Of a stretch of DNA of 51,450 nt, positions 8,611 to 17,491 are shown piece after piece. Each line of letters begins with the position of its first letter. Positions within the stretch are counted from its first letter, which is position 1. The notes below the pieces were generated by a model. It worked only from the letters and a program-made list of their open reading frames with translations, searched no databases and was not told where the DNA came from. Source of the DNA: Bacteroidia bacterium (lineage in GTDB: Bacteria > Bacteroidota > Bacteroidia > Chitinophagales > Saprospiraceae); assembly GCA_030429045.1 (NCBI GenBank), contig JAUIEA010000010.1, forward strand, positions 1-51,450, in the 5' to 3' direction. Position numbers and translations under genes: made by a program.

Positions 8611-9116
8611 TGTGAGGTCCGATATCGAATGGTTGACGGGGCTACACCGAATCCATCCGGGAGCAGAAAACCGGGGGATTGCTGGATGATCCCGATCTTG
8701 ATGATGGCCATATGATGGATGGCGTGTTCGACGCAGTAGATCAGTTCACGGGACAGGGAGGAGGGCACGGAAACACCCTGGCTGGAAATATCCAGGTCAT
8801 CCATATCCAATATCAGTTCGTAATCTCCGTCGAGGTGTTGCAATTGACAGATCAGATCCTCACAAATTTCGAAGGCAAATCCGGGGGATTGCTCCAACTG
8901 CAGTTCTCGTACCCGCAGACTGTAATTGACCCGGCCGGCCGGGCTCTGGCCCAGCAAACATTGGTAAAATTCGAGTAAATGACGAACGTGTTGCCCCACG
9001 GAAGCGCCGGAAAGGACATCCTGTGGTCCGGCATAGGCTGGCGCCTCCAGATCGGATATGACCTTCTTCAGATCGCTGAGCAAGGCTTGTGAGGCTTGTA
9101 TGACCGGTTGAAACAT
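8598..9116 (-). CDS. DinB-like (four-helix) protein
   Basis: A 172-residue all-helical protein. SVGQHVRHLLEFYQCLL carries the first histidine helix and CVEHAIHHMAIIKIGI the pair of histidines near the C-terminus, the metal-binding pattern of the DinB/YfiT-like superfamily. Members are putative metal-dependent enzymes, some acting as thiol transferases; the substrate is unknown here. It is the first gene of the overlapping trio (13-nt overlap with NRDE) and has a TATCTTTG box only 5 nt before the ATG, so the message may be leaderless. Confidence 0.8.
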   Translation of the reverse strand: MFQPVIQASQALLSDLKKVISDLEAPAYAGPQDVLSGASVGQHVRHLLEFYQCLLGQSPAGRVNYSLRVRELQLEQSPGFAFEICEDLICQLQHLDGDYELILDMDDLDISSQGVSVPSSLSRELIYCVEHAIHHMAIIKIGIIQQSPGFLLPDGFGVAPSTIRYRTSQCAQ

Positions 9117-9121
9117 GGTGT

Positions 9122-9129
9122 CAAAGATA
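9122..9129 (-). promoter_or_regulatory. -7 promoter box for the DinB/NRDE/ATP-grasp operon
   Basis: On the minus strand TATCTTTG, an exact TAnnTTTG match, ends 5 nt before the ATG at 9116. About 18 nt further upstream is a TTTA tract that could serve as a weak -33 element. With the usual distance from this box to the transcription start, the RNA would begin at or next to the start codon. Confidence 0.5.
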
Positions 9130-9195
9130 GGGAAAGCGGGTGGTAGCTAAACCGATGAACGTCCGAATTTTCCAATTGGTATTTCCGGGTTCATT

Positions 9196-9729
9196 CTACT
9201 TTTCTTCATTACCCTGATCTATGGCCTCCTTGGAGTCTTCCCAGAACTTCCTAAAGACCGGCTTGAGCTTGTCATAGGCCACCTGCGCCTGTCCTGGTAC
9301 CATTTCCAGCAGGGGCCAGGTCATGGATTTCTCACGGTGTTCGGGCGGAATGAATCCAGCCCGGTTGACCAATCCCAGTGCAGAGGCCAGGATAATGGTC
9401 GCCAGGACTGCATACAGGATGCCGCCCTGGAGTTCGTTGACAAAGTTCAGATTGATGGACTCCAGGAGCTTTTCCAGTCGCCTGGCCAGCCATCTGACCG
9501 CCCACATCACCACGAGGAAGGTCAGGAGGAATCCAACCAGGAAGAGAAATGGATGCTGGGTATTGAAGATCCGTTGCATCCCTCCGGTCACTTCAGCGGC
9601 AAATCGCATACTGACCAGTAAGCCAACCAGAATGGACACAATGGTAAAAACGGTTTTGATGATCCCGGCATGATATCCCTTGTAAAAGGAGAACCCGGCT
9701 ATGGTCAAAAAGGTAATGTCTATCCACAT
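9196..9729 (-). CDS. CvpA-family inner-membrane protein
   Basis: A 177-residue protein with four hydrophobic segments: MWIDITFLTIAGFSFYKGYHAG (N-terminal segment with the family's x-D-x-x-x-x and G-x-x-x-G spacing), a second span around TVFTIVSILVGLLVS, a third LFLVGFLLTFLVVMWAV, and a fourth ILYAVLATIILASALGLV after NELQGGIL, matching the CvpA fold (the N-x-x-x-G-G of the third loop). The C-terminus is soluble and charged. CvpA proteins support envelope homeostasis and, in E. coli, colicin V production. The open frame extends 32 codons upstream, but the ATG at 9729 is the family's start. It is divergent from the lipoprotein at 9832. Confidence 0.82.
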   Translation of the reverse strand: MWIDITFLTIAGFSFYKGYHAGIIKTVFTIVSILVGLLVSMRFAAEVTGGMQRIFNTQHPFLFLVGFLLTFLVVMWAVRWLARRLEKLLESINLNFVNELQGGILYAVLATIILASALGLVNRAGFIPPEHREKSMTWPLLEMVPGQAQVAYDKLKPVFRKFWEDSKEAIDQGNEEK

Positions 9730-9831
9730 AATGGCTGCTTGAACTGGAAAATTAGGATTCTTTCCGAAATTCGCAGTGTTCCGAGGCAACCATCTGCAGA
9801 CCATCCGCACCTTAACAGAAAGCACAGTACT

Positions 9832-10515
9832 ATGCGCTTACGACATGTCATGTTCATTCTGGTATCCCTTTTTCTGCTGCAAGCCTGTGGCAAGGAAGAG
9901 GAACATCTTCAATTGACCGAGCAGGACATCCAGGAAACCGTAGAAGCCAATTTTCGCACCGATGATGGCGGCGTCATCCTGGAGGCTCAGCAAGCCATCA
10001 AGCTCATCTCCCTGATGAGTTTCCCCTGCGATTTCGTGAAAGACACGACCCTGCAGTGGAAAACCCAGAATTTCAATCTGATCCAGAACATCTCCTGGAA
10101 GGTGTTTTGCGATGACAAGGTGGTCAAGAAGATCCAGTATGAGCAGACCGGTTCCTGGCAACTGGATCGCTTATTCCTGCAGGCCGCCAGCAACACCCTG
10201 TCCAATCTCACCATAACACAATTGACCAACGTGGAACACTATATCGTCAATGGCGATGTGTTTCGGGAAGGTCAGAATATCCTCACTCGTCCGAATTCCT
10301 CCCGTGAATTTGCCCACAGTTTTTCTCTGACTTTCCAACACGTGGCCATCCGAAAATCCAATTACACCATCGCCTCCGGTAAGGCGACATTCCAGATTAC
10401 CGGGAAGGTAAAAGACGGGAAGGAGTTCAGCGAGAAGGGGGATATTGTGTTTCATGGTGATCAGACGGCGACCATTCTCATGCAGGGTCAGTCCTACACC
10501 ATCTCCTGGACGTAA
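9832..10515 (+). CDS. Lipoprotein of unknown function
   Basis: A 227-residue protein with a lipoprotein signal (MRLRHVMFILVSLFLLQACG, lipid attachment at Cys19). The mature part is a two-part, mainly beta protein; FVKDTTLQWKTQNFNLIQN and a later segment (FQHVAIRKSNYTI) look like related strand pairs, but I recognise no family. The longer frame from 9670 overlaps the divergent cvpA start and is rejected in favour of the signal peptide. A tandem 8-mer repeat follows 9 nt after the stop. Confidence 0.7.
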   Translation: MRLRHVMFILVSLFLLQACGKEEEHLQLTEQDIQETVEANFRTDDGGVILEAQQAIKLISLMSFPCDFVKDTTLQWKTQNFNLIQNISWKVFCDDKVVKKIQYEQTGSWQLDRLFLQAASNTLSNLTITQLTNVEHYIVNGDVFREGQNILTRPNSSREFAHSFSLTFQHVAIRKSNYTIASGKATFQITGKVKDGKEFSEKGDIVFHGDQTATILMQGQSYTISWT

Positions 10516-10524
10516 GGAGGGGTT

Positions 10525-10548
10525 GAGTTAAGGAGTTAAGGAGTTAAG
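10525..10548 (+). repeat. Three tandem copies of an 8-bp repeat (GAGTTAAG)
   Basis: GAGTTAAG occurs three times head-to-tail beginning 9 nt after the stop codon of the lipoprotein gene. Two copies of the same unit on the other strand sit at the stop codon of a ppk2 gene (44345-44360). The rest of the gap to 10767 holds no supported gene. Confidence 0.85.
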
Positions 10549-10767
10549 GAGAAAATACGCCGATCTCCATTCAAAAAGAAACTCAATTCGAGGGCGTTCA
10601 ATGGGTCAAATTCCTTGACCCAGAAGGATCGACCAGGAACGTACATAGCATTTGAATGCACTAGCCCAAATGGCGTGTACAGTGATTTCCCGATCCGGTT
10701 GACTTGCATCCTAAAGGCCACTGAAGAGTATCCCAAATCCTCATACCCTCCGTCTACTCCAACCTCC

Positions 10768-12813
10768 TCAACTTTTCTTCGCCACCATGGTCAGGATGGT
10801 CGCAATGGCTACGGTCTCTCCGGTCTCGTCGTAGACATCGACCAGGAATTTGACGATCCCCTTTGGAATATCTTCTTCATTCCGGGTTTCCTGGTCCACT
10901 TTTTCCTTGACAGTCAGGCGAACACCAATGGTCATACCGGCATACACCGGCTTGGTGAATCGACATTCTTCCAAACCATAATTGAGAAGAACGGGTCCCT
11001 TGCCCGGATCCACGAACAGACCGGCCGCTGCGCTGAGGATGAAATATCCATGAGCTACACGTTCGGTGAAGATGGTTCCATCCAGTGAGGTCACATCGGT
11101 ATGGGCATAAAAATGGTCCCAGCTGACATTGGCAAAACTGACGATATCCGCTTCGGTGACGGTGCGCTTGTGGGTATGCACCGTCTCGCCTACCTGGAGA
11201 TCTTCAAAGTATTTGCGGAAGACATGCTGTCCCGGATCCTTGTAGGCACCGCCGATCTGATATTGCTGGGTGACCTCTGTCAGCGTGGTCGGAGAGCCCT
11301 GGATGGCACAACGCTGCAGGTAGTGCATCACCCCACGCTTGCCCCCCATTTCTTCTCCTCCGCCGGCTCTTCCGGGTCCGCCATGAACCAGGAGAGGCAT
11401 GGGCGATCCATGACCGGTGCTTTCAGCGGCACTGTCGCGGTTGAGCATGAGGATACGCCCGTGGTGACTGGCCGCCCCCAGCACATAGTTCCTGGCGATC
11501 TGGTTGTCGTTGGTGACGATGGAACTGACCAGTGAACCCTTGCCCATGCGAGCCAATTCGATGGCCTCGTCAAGATGGCGGTAGGGCATGATCGTGCTCA
11601 CGGGGCCGAAAGCCTCGATGTTGTGAGCTTCGGTATGTTTGAACGGCTCCGGTTGTACAAAGAGCACCGGCGCCATGAAGGCTCCTTTTTCCCTGTCCCC
11701 TCCCAGGATATCCACCTGATCGGGGTCGCCATAGGCAAGTCGGGCATTCACAGCCAGCTGGGCGATCTTTTCGCGCACCTCCTCGAGCTGGGCCCGACCG
11801 GCCAGGGCACCCATCCGGACGCCCTCTACCCGAGGATCTCCGATGGCCGTTTTACTCAGGGCTTTTCCGAGTTGGATCTGCACATCTTCAACCAGGTTTT
11901 CCGGGACGATGATCCGGCGGATAGCGGTACATTTCTGGCCGCACTTGACGGTCATTTCCTTGCGCACTTCTTTGATGAAGATGTCGAATTCAGGTGTGCC
12001 CGGAATGGCATCCTCACCCAGGATGATGCAGTTCAACGAATCCGCCTCCATGTTGAAGGGCACGGATTCTTCGATGAGTCGCGGCGTGGACTTGAGCATC
12101 CGTCCCGTTGAGGCCGAACCCGTAAAGGTGACCACATCCTGGCTGTCGACATGATCCAGAATCCCTCTGGCAGAACCGCAGATCAGCTGCAGGCTACCGG
12201 GTGGGAGGATACCGGAGGCATCGATATCCCGGACCATGGCTTCGGTCAGGTAGGACGTGACGGTCGCCGGTTTGACAATGGCTGGCATGCCGGCCAGCAG
12301 GTTGACGGCACTTTTTTCAAGCATGCCCCCGATGGGAAAATTGAAAGCATTGATATGGATGGCCACGCCTCGTTTGGGCACCATGATATGATGTCCGATA
12401 AACGACCCTCCTTTGGACAGGGCAGCGTGTTCTCCGTCGATATAATAGGGCTGATCGGGAAACTGGCGACGCAGACTGGAATAGGCGAACAGATTGCCAA
12501 TGCCCCCTTCGATATCGATCCAGGAATCCACTTTGGTCGCTCCTGTCTGATAGCTGATGGTATAATACCTGTCTTTGAGCTCGATGAGATGCAACGCCAG
12601 GGCCTTGATCATGCGACCACGTTCGTGGAAGGTCATCTTTGACAATACAGGACTCCCCGTGTTCCGGGCATATGCCATCATTTCGCTGAAATCCAGCCCT
12701 TTCGAACTGGCCCTGGCAATGGGCGCCCCTGTAGAGGCGTCAACGAGCAATTCGCCGTCATCCGTGCCTTCGATCCAAGTGCCCAGTGCGTAGTTCCCCA
12801 GTTTCTTTGCCAT
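10768..12813 (-). CDS. paaZ: Bifunctional oxepin-CoA hydrolase / semialdehyde dehydrogenase PaaZ
   Basis: A 681-residue fusion of an aldehyde dehydrogenase (residues ~1-520) and a MaoC-like hydratase (~540-681). The dehydrogenase half has the catalytic pair Glu256 ([10 protein letters not shown]) and Cys295 ([11 protein letters not shown]), the same numbering I recall for E. coli PaaZ, plus the NAD-loop [11 protein letters not shown]. The hydratase half has [14 protein letters not shown] with the Asp/His dyad and [12 protein letters not shown]. It opens the oxepin ring of phenylacetyl-CoA breakdown and oxidises the resulting aldehyde. No other paa gene is in the window, so here it stands alone; the rest of the pathway must lie elsewhere. 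A TACCTTTG box lies 17 nt before the start. Confidence 0.93.
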   Translation of the reverse strand: MAKKLGNYALGTWIEGTDDGELLVDASTGAPIARASSKGLDFSEMMAYARNTGSPVLSKMTFHERGRMIKALALHLIELKDRYYTISYQTGATKVDSWIDIEGGIGNLFAYSSLRRQFPDQPYYIDGEHAALSKGGSFIGHHIMVPKRGVAIHINAFNFPIGGMLEKSAVNLLAGMPAIVKPATVTSYLTEAMVRDIDASGILPPGSLQLICGSARGILDHVDSQDVVTFTGSASTGRMLKSTPRLIEESVPFNMEADSLNCIILGEDAIPGTPEFDIFIKEVRKEMTVKCGQKCTAIRRIIVPENLVEDVQIQLGKALSKTAIGDPRVEGVRMGALAGRAQLEEVREKIAQLAVNARLAYGDPDQVDILGGDREKGAFMAPVLFVQPEPFKHTEAHNIEAFGPVSTIMPYRHLDEAIELARMGKGSLVSSIVTNDNQIARNYVLGAASHHGRILMLNRDSAAESTGHGSPMPLLVHGGPGRAGGGEEMGGKRGVMHYLQRCAIQGSPTTLTEVTQQYQIGGAYKDPGQHVFRKYFEDLQVGETVHTHKRTVTEADIVSFANVSWDHFYAHTDVTSLDGTIFTERVAHGYFILSAAAGLFVDPGKGPVLLNYGLEECRFTKPVYAGMTIGVRLTVKEKVDQETRNEEDIPKGIVKFLVDVYDETGETVAIATILTMVAKKS

Positions 12814-12830
12814 AATCCGTTCGTTTGCCC

Positions 12831-12838
12831 CAAAGGTA
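12831..12838 (-). promoter_or_regulatory. -7 promoter box for paaZ
   Basis: Minus-strand TACCTTTG, an exact TAnnTTTG match, 17 nt upstream of the paaZ ATG (12813). The same octamer precedes queD and thrS. No clear -33 element at the usual spacing. Confidence 0.5.
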
Positions 12839-12962
12839 GCAACTGTGCTACGATGGCTGGTGTCTGCAACCTAAAAGTGTGTCTAGTGGCCGGTTTGGAC
12901 ATACTTTGCTCCTGGATAGTCGTTCAGGCTTCGGATATTCGAGCCACAAATGTTCTTCAGAT

Positions 12963-14528
12963 ATGTGCCTCCGCTTCATTTTCCTGCTATTCTGGGCTCT
13001 GCCCCTTGGCCTCTACAGTCAGTCAGCTCCCCCGAACTGGTATTTGCAGGACCCACGATCCGATGGCATCTATGGTGCAGGGGTCCAACAGGCCTATCTG
13101 CTGCTAGGCGATCGACCTGTTCAGGAGGTGGTTGTGGCTGTGATTGATGCAGGTGTGGAGGTCGATCATGAGGATCTTTCCGGTATGATCTGGACCAATC
13201 CAGGAGAGGTCCAGGGCAATGGAATGGACGATGACGGGAACGGTTATGTTGATGATGTGCACGGCTGGTCCTTCCTTTGCGGACCGGGAGGAGATATCGA
13301 ACATGAAGCTCTGGAACTGGCCCGGATCGTCCAGGATATGAAAGCCTATTTTTCAACAAGGGACCTTTCGGCACTTTCAGAGACGGATCAGAAACGGTAT
13401 GACCGATACCAGCAATGGGTTGGCCTTCTGGATGCCCGGCAACAGGAATTGCAGCAGCAATACGACGCTGCTCGCAGCATGCTGGACCTGATCGATGCGG
13501 TCAAGGCACAAAGTGGTGGTGAATTTTCCAGGAAGACAATCAACGCTTATGAACCGGCAACCCGACAGGAAAAGGGATTAAAGACTGCGTTGAGTGTGAT
13601 GGCTCTGTTCATGGATGCGAAAGCGGTGGCCAAAGAACTGCGGATGGGGGCCGATCAGTTGGGGCCGCTGATCGAATACAATTCGATCGATACCGACAGT
13701 CTGCGCCGACAGATCGTCGGTGATGACCCTGATGACGGTCAGCAACGCGACTACGGTTGCGATCGAGTGGAAGGTCCGGACGCGATGCACGGCACGCATG
13801 TGGCCGGCATAATTGCAGCCAGGCAAGGCAATGGACTGGGTATTGAAGGCATTGCGAAAAATGCCCGGATCTTGGTCTTGCGAGCTGTCCCGAACGGGGA
13901 TGAACGCGACAAGGATGTGGCGAATGCTATTCGCTATGCGGTCGATCACGGTGCCAGGGTGATCAATATGTCCTTCGGCAAACCATATTCGCCGCAAAAG
14001 TCATTGGTGGATGAGGCCGTCCAATATGCATTGAGCCGGGATGTCCTCCTCGTTCATGCTGCAGGAAATGATGCGGTTGACAACGATCAGGTCCCCTCTT
14101 TTCCCAATCGAAAGTTGGCAGATGGAACGACTGTTCCAAACTGGTTGGAAGTAGGCGCGAGCAGCTCGTCCAGGAAAAAGAAAAATCTGCTGGCCACCTT
14201 TTCCAATTACGGGGCCACAACCGTCGACCTGTTTGCACCCGGTGTCGATATCTATTCAGCTGTTCCGGACAATGGCTATGAAGATGCATCCGGGACCAGC
14301 ATGGCTGCTCCGGCTGCCGCGGGAGTGGCGGCGCTGATCCGGGGGTATTTTCCAGACCTCACGGCAGCCGAAGTGCGTGAGCTGCTCATTCGTACTGCAG
14401 AACCGGTAAAAGGCAAGGTGCGGATACCCGGAGGAAAGGCCAAGGCCAGGCTGGTGGACCTGTGTATCAGTGGCGGTATTATCAATGCTGAAAATGCGGT
14501 CCGGGAACTGCTGGCAACAGGCGAATAA
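12963..14528 (+). CDS. Secreted S8 (subtilisin-like) serine protease
   Basis: A 521-residue protein with signal peptide MCLRFIFLLFWALPLGLYSQ and a complete catalytic triad: Asp62 (VVAVIDAGVEVDH), His276 (MHGTHVAGI), Ser446 (SGTSMAAP), with oxyanion Asn369 (AAGND). About 210 residues separate Asp from His, far more than in subtilisin; the insert (~110-260) is mostly helical, rich in Gln, Glu and Arg. Asp/Gly-rich NGMDDDGNGYVDDV after the Asp motif looks like a calcium loop shared by Bacteroidota S8 enzymes. There is no T9SS C-terminal domain, so it probably stays periplasmic. The frame opens upstream at 12879, but the signal peptide sets the start. It is divergent from paaZ. Confidence 0.9.
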   Translation: MCLRFIFLLFWALPLGLYSQSAPPNWYLQDPRSDGIYGAGVQQAYLLLGDRPVQEVVVAVIDAGVEVDHEDLSGMIWTNPGEVQGNGMDDDGNGYVDDVHGWSFLCGPGGDIEHEALELARIVQDMKAYFSTRDLSALSETDQKRYDRYQQWVGLLDARQQELQQQYDAARSMLDLIDAVKAQSGGEFSRKTINAYEPATRQEKGLKTALSVMALFMDAKAVAKELRMGADQLGPLIEYNSIDTDSLRRQIVGDDPDDGQQRDYGCDRVEGPDAMHGTHVAGIIAARQGNGLGIEGIAKNARILVLRAVPNGDERDKDVANAIRYAVDHGARVINMSFGKPYSPQKSLVDEAVQYALSRDVLLVHAAGNDAVDNDQVPSFPNRKLADGTTVPNWLEVGASSSSRKKKNLLATFSNYGATTVDLFAPGVDIYSAVPDNGYEDASGTSMAAPAAAGVAALIRGYFPDLTAAEVRELLIRTAEPVKGKVRIPGGKAKARLVDLCISGGIINAENAVRELLATGE

Positions 14529-14650
14529 ATCTTCGTACAGTTCTGATTCCTGTTATTTGATTGTTAAATTCTTTCCGGTGTGACCCGCATCACGGAAGGA
14601 ACAGTATGGATGTTCGACTTTTGAACATAGTGTAGGAAGCACTAATAGAC

Positions 14651-14770
14651 AAGCACCAAATCACAAATAAATCTCAATGACCAATATCCAATGACCAAAA
14701 CCTGTTTTCATTTCAGTCATTGGTCCTTTCGAATTTAGAATCTATTTGTTTTTTGAAATTTGGAATTTCC
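14651..14770. repeat. Palindromic intergenic repeat, copy 1
   Basis: An AT-rich element containing CAATGACCAATATCCAATG and, in opposite orientation, CATTGGTCC plus CTATTTG against CAAATAAA, so that its two halves can pair into a long imperfect hairpin. About 235 bp downstream a second copy (14886-15018) matches most of its length. Together with the terminator at 14800 they fill the 453-nt gap 14529-14981, which holds no supported gene. Confidence 0.75.
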
Positions 14771-14799
14771 AACTCTATTCATAGCGTTTGATTGTGGGT

Positions 14800-14828
14800 G
14801 CCCCGGAGGATGACTTCGGGGCTTTTTT
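14800..14828 (+). terminator. Rho-independent terminator
   Basis: A 9-bp stem (GCCCCGGAG with CTTCGGGGC, one G-T pair), loop GATGA, followed directly by TTTTTT. It is on the plus strand about 270 nt after the S8 protease stop and between the two palindromic repeat copies. Confidence 0.7.
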
Positions 14829-14885
14829 CGATCAGGAAGAAAGAAGCACCAATGGGGAAGCACCAATGAGCAAGCACCAAATAAC

Positions 14886-15018
14886 AAGCATCAAATCACA
14901 AATAAACCTCAATGACCAATATCCAATGACCAAAACGAATAGGTTGTCAGTTTTGGTCATTGGTCCTTTCGGATTTGGAATTTATTTGTCTTTTGGAATT
15001 TGAGATTTGGGATTTCCC
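14886..15018. repeat. Palindromic intergenic repeat, copy 2, running into the TonB-receptor gene
   Basis: Shares the CAATGACCAATATCCAATG arm and adjoining sequence with copy 1, followed by the inverted arm TTTTGGTCATTGGTCC and the downstream tract TTTGGAATTTATTTG. Positions 14982-15018 are also the last codons and stop of the TonB-receptor gene, so the element supplies the receptor's C-terminal tail. Confidence 0.75.
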
Positions 15019-17297
15019 TCAAAACCGATCTTTACGCCACCATAAATCGTCCTGGGCATCCCGGGACCATAGACAAAGTTGCTATCGCGGTTTTTTCCTG
15101 TATCAAAATCGTGCTGGTAGGCATTGGTCAGATTTCGTACACCAGCGAATACCTCCAGGTCTGTTCCCAGCGTCGGGATGGGGATGGTATAGGCGGTTCG
15201 CAGACTCCACTCCAGAAATGCCGGGGTGTCTTTATAGGCATCCACCATTTGTTCGGGAGCTCCGGCAAAATGAGCGATGGACATGGTACCGGTGTAGACT
15301 GCATTGATGGAAGCTTTCCATTTACCGAGGGGAAACAAAGACAGGGTGGCGTATCCGTATTGGTTTGGTGTCCGCAAAAATGGTCGTCTGGCGGCCTGGC
15401 CTTCAATCCAGCTGACAGGTGAATCGAACAGGCTGGATTGAACGGTCATGCCGGTTTCGATCTGCAGTTTCTGGTCCAGGTTTGCTCGCAATTCCAGGGT
15501 CAATCCCTGGACTGTTGAACCGGATCCATTGCGCTTGACAAATCGTTGTCCATGGACATCTTCTCCGTCCGGATCCAGATAGAAAGCGTTCGACAATTGT
15601 GTATGAAAACCTTCCAGGGTAAAGCCTGCCACCCAATGCTCGTCTGCATGGTCATAATTAATGGATCCGCTCAAGCTGTGGGATCGCTCCTCACGAAGTT
15701 CAGGATCGAGTGAAATGCGAGATACACCACCGCCGGCAAAGGCGATATGCAGATCGGCGTCAAAGGCCTGGGGTGCCCGAAAACCTGTGCCCCAGGACAA
15801 CCGGAATTGGGTTGTGTTGTAAAGCCGGTACAACAAGGCAATCCGTGGATTGAACAACGGTCTGCCGACCAGATTGTGCTGGTCCAACCGAATGCCGGTC
15901 AAGAGATTGATCGAAGGGGTCAACTGCAAGTCACTCTGGGCAAATACTCCCAGATTCTGACTGCGTTGATCGACTCGATAGTCATACGCCTGGATTTCAT
16001 CAAACACATCGTCTACAACGACCTCCGTTCCCAGGGTCAGGACATGGCTTCTGCCGGGTGTATTACGCAATCTGTGATTCAGCTGAAGACCGCCCTGAAA
16101 AGTGGTATTCAGCGAGTGGCCATAGGGTGGATCGGCCAGATGGTCCATCAGTTCTGCCGGATCATCCGGCAGGATTCCGGTGTAATGTTTTCTGCTAGTG
16201 GATTGCCCGGCCAGGTAGGCAATGACCGAACTGCGATCTTCATTGAAATTGATCTGGTAATCCGCACTCCCGATCAACACATTATGGGCTCGTTCTTCCG
16301 ATTGTGCTGCCAGATGCGGTGGCCGCTCACCTTCTTCTCCGCCGAAGCGGTATTCATTCAGGCTGGAAAGGCTGATCTCCAGTTTTTGATCCGGGGTGGG
16401 CAGGAAAAACATATTGGTCCCAAACGAATGGTTGCGCAAGGCGGGTAATTCTGAGAATCGATCACCATTGTGATCATAGGTGGGACGATCCCGCCCATGG
16501 AGAAAGAGTGTTGCCCCTGCCTTTTTGGAAGGATGAATGATGGTCGCATTGGCATTGGCCAGATGATCCACGGTCCGGCCCCCGATATGTTGCCAGGTAT
16601 AGGCGATTTCAGATCGATTTTCTGCAGGTATTCGGGTGATCACATTCACAGTACCTCCGATGGCGCCGGAGCCATAGAGAACTGACCCCCCTCCCCGGAC
16701 CACCTCGATCCGTTCGATCATATTGGCGGGTAATTGTTCCATGCCATAGAGTCCTGTGAGTGGACTGAAGATGGGCCGGCCATTGATCAGGATCTGCGAG
16801 TATCCACCGCCAAGGCCATTCATCCGCAGCTGGGTATAGTTGCAGGTCTGGCAATCGGTTTCCACTCGCAGCCCGGGCTGAAAACGAAGGCCATCTGCCA
16901 GGTTGCAGGCCTGAACCTCCTCCAGGGCTTCTTTGGAGATGACCGACACGATGACCGGAGTCCGGGTCTGTCGTTTGAAGGTGCGGGTTCCGCTGACCAC
17001 CACCGCATCCATGATCAAGGGACTGGCCGTAAGTCCGACCAGCTGCTGATCCGACGTGATCTCCACCGTATCCAAAAGGTAACCCGTGTAGGAAATCTCA
17101 TAGCGTCCGGGCCGGGTCAGGGTAAATTCTCCGTTTGCATCCGCGATGACGCCTGCTTCGGTATCTATGGCCCGCAGGGTGGCGAAGGCCAGGGGTTCTC
17201 CTGTTTCACTGTCCTGCACACGTCCGCTGATCTGCGCCGATAGTACAGAGCCGGAGATCATTAGAAGCAAAACGAGGAATGCGCAAGGATGAGCCAT
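14982..17297 (-). CDS. TonB-dependent outer-membrane receptor (FepA/CirA-like)
   Basis: A 771-residue protein: signal peptide (to ~21), CarboxypepD_reg-like domain (~22-95, ISGRVQDSETGEPLAFATL), plug domain (~110-225, with CQTCNYTQLRMNGLGG and IERIEVVRGGGSVLYGSGA) and a 22-strand barrel to Phe759 (TIYGGVKIGF). It imports a chelated metal or cofactor with TonB energy; the CxxC before the plug core recurs in Bacteroidota receptors thought to handle metals or haem, but the ligand is not readable. Barrels normally end at the terminal aromatic; here 12 extra residues (EGNPKSQIPKDK) follow Phe759 and are encoded by a palindromic repeat. A DtxR/MntR-like palindrome sits just before the start codon. 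Confidence 0.9.
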   Translation of the reverse strand: MAHPCAFLVLLLMISGSVLSAQISGRVQDSETGEPLAFATLRAIDTEAGVIADANGEFTLTRPGRYEISYTGYLLDTVEITSDQQLVGLTASPLIMDAVVVSGTRTFKRQTRTPVIVSVISKEALEEVQACNLADGLRFQPGLRVETDCQTCNYTQLRMNGLGGGYSQILINGRPIFSPLTGLYGMEQLPANMIERIEVVRGGGSVLYGSGAIGGTVNVITRIPAENRSEIAYTWQHIGGRTVDHLANANATIIHPSKKAGATLFLHGRDRPTYDHNGDRFSELPALRNHSFGTNMFFLPTPDQKLEISLSSLNEYRFGGEEGERPPHLAAQSEERAHNVLIGSADYQINFNEDRSSVIAYLAGQSTSRKHYTGILPDDPAELMDHLADPPYGHSLNTTFQGGLQLNHRLRNTPGRSHVLTLGTEVVVDDVFDEIQAYDYRVDQRSQNLGVFAQSDLQLTPSINLLTGIRLDQHNLVGRPLFNPRIALLYRLYNTTQFRLSWGTGFRAPQAFDADLHIAFAGGGVSRISLDPELREERSHSLSGSINYDHADEHWVAGFTLEGFHTQLSNAFYLDPDGEDVHGQRFVKRNGSGSTVQGLTLELRANLDQKLQIETGMTVQSSLFDSPVSWIEGQAARRPFLRTPNQYGYATLSLFPLGKWKASINAVYTGTMSIAHFAGAPEQMVDAYKDTPAFLEWSLRTAYTIPIPTLGTDLEVFAGVRNLTNAYQHDFDTGKNRDSNFVYGPGMPRTIYGGVKIGFEGNPKSQIPKDK

Positions 17298-17312
17298 GTA
17301 TGCGTTAATAAT

Positions 17313-17326
17313 TTAGACAAATCTAA
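17313..17326 (-). promoter_or_regulatory. DtxR/MntR-like operator palindrome
   Basis: TTAGA-CAAA-TCTAA, an AT-rich palindrome 15-29 nt upstream of the TonB-receptor start codon (17297). Arms of this type are bound by DtxR/MntR-family iron or manganese repressors in several phyla. The location would let a bound repressor block transcription or initiation. The assignment to a regulator family is inference; only the palindrome is seen. Confidence 0.4.
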
Positions 17327-17491
17327 TTTATTATTTTATCATTACCAATATTGAAGTAATATTCGCCGTCCTGCGGCCGGTCGAACAGCCCCCTCCACGC
17401 CGTCACCAGCCCGAGTCGATCAGATATCTCTGAAGAGATCCCCAGTGGTTCTTCTTTACCGTATCTTGATACCTGTCAACACCTTCTCATC

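Noticed and set aside
7981-8715. Plus-strand frames opposite the NRDE and DinB genes
   Set aside because: Shadows of the overlapping minus-strand operon, which has clear family motifs.
14788-15003. 71-residue frame over the palindromic repeat
   Set aside because: It is a translation of the terminator and the repeat (HQITSIKSQ-type text), not a gene.
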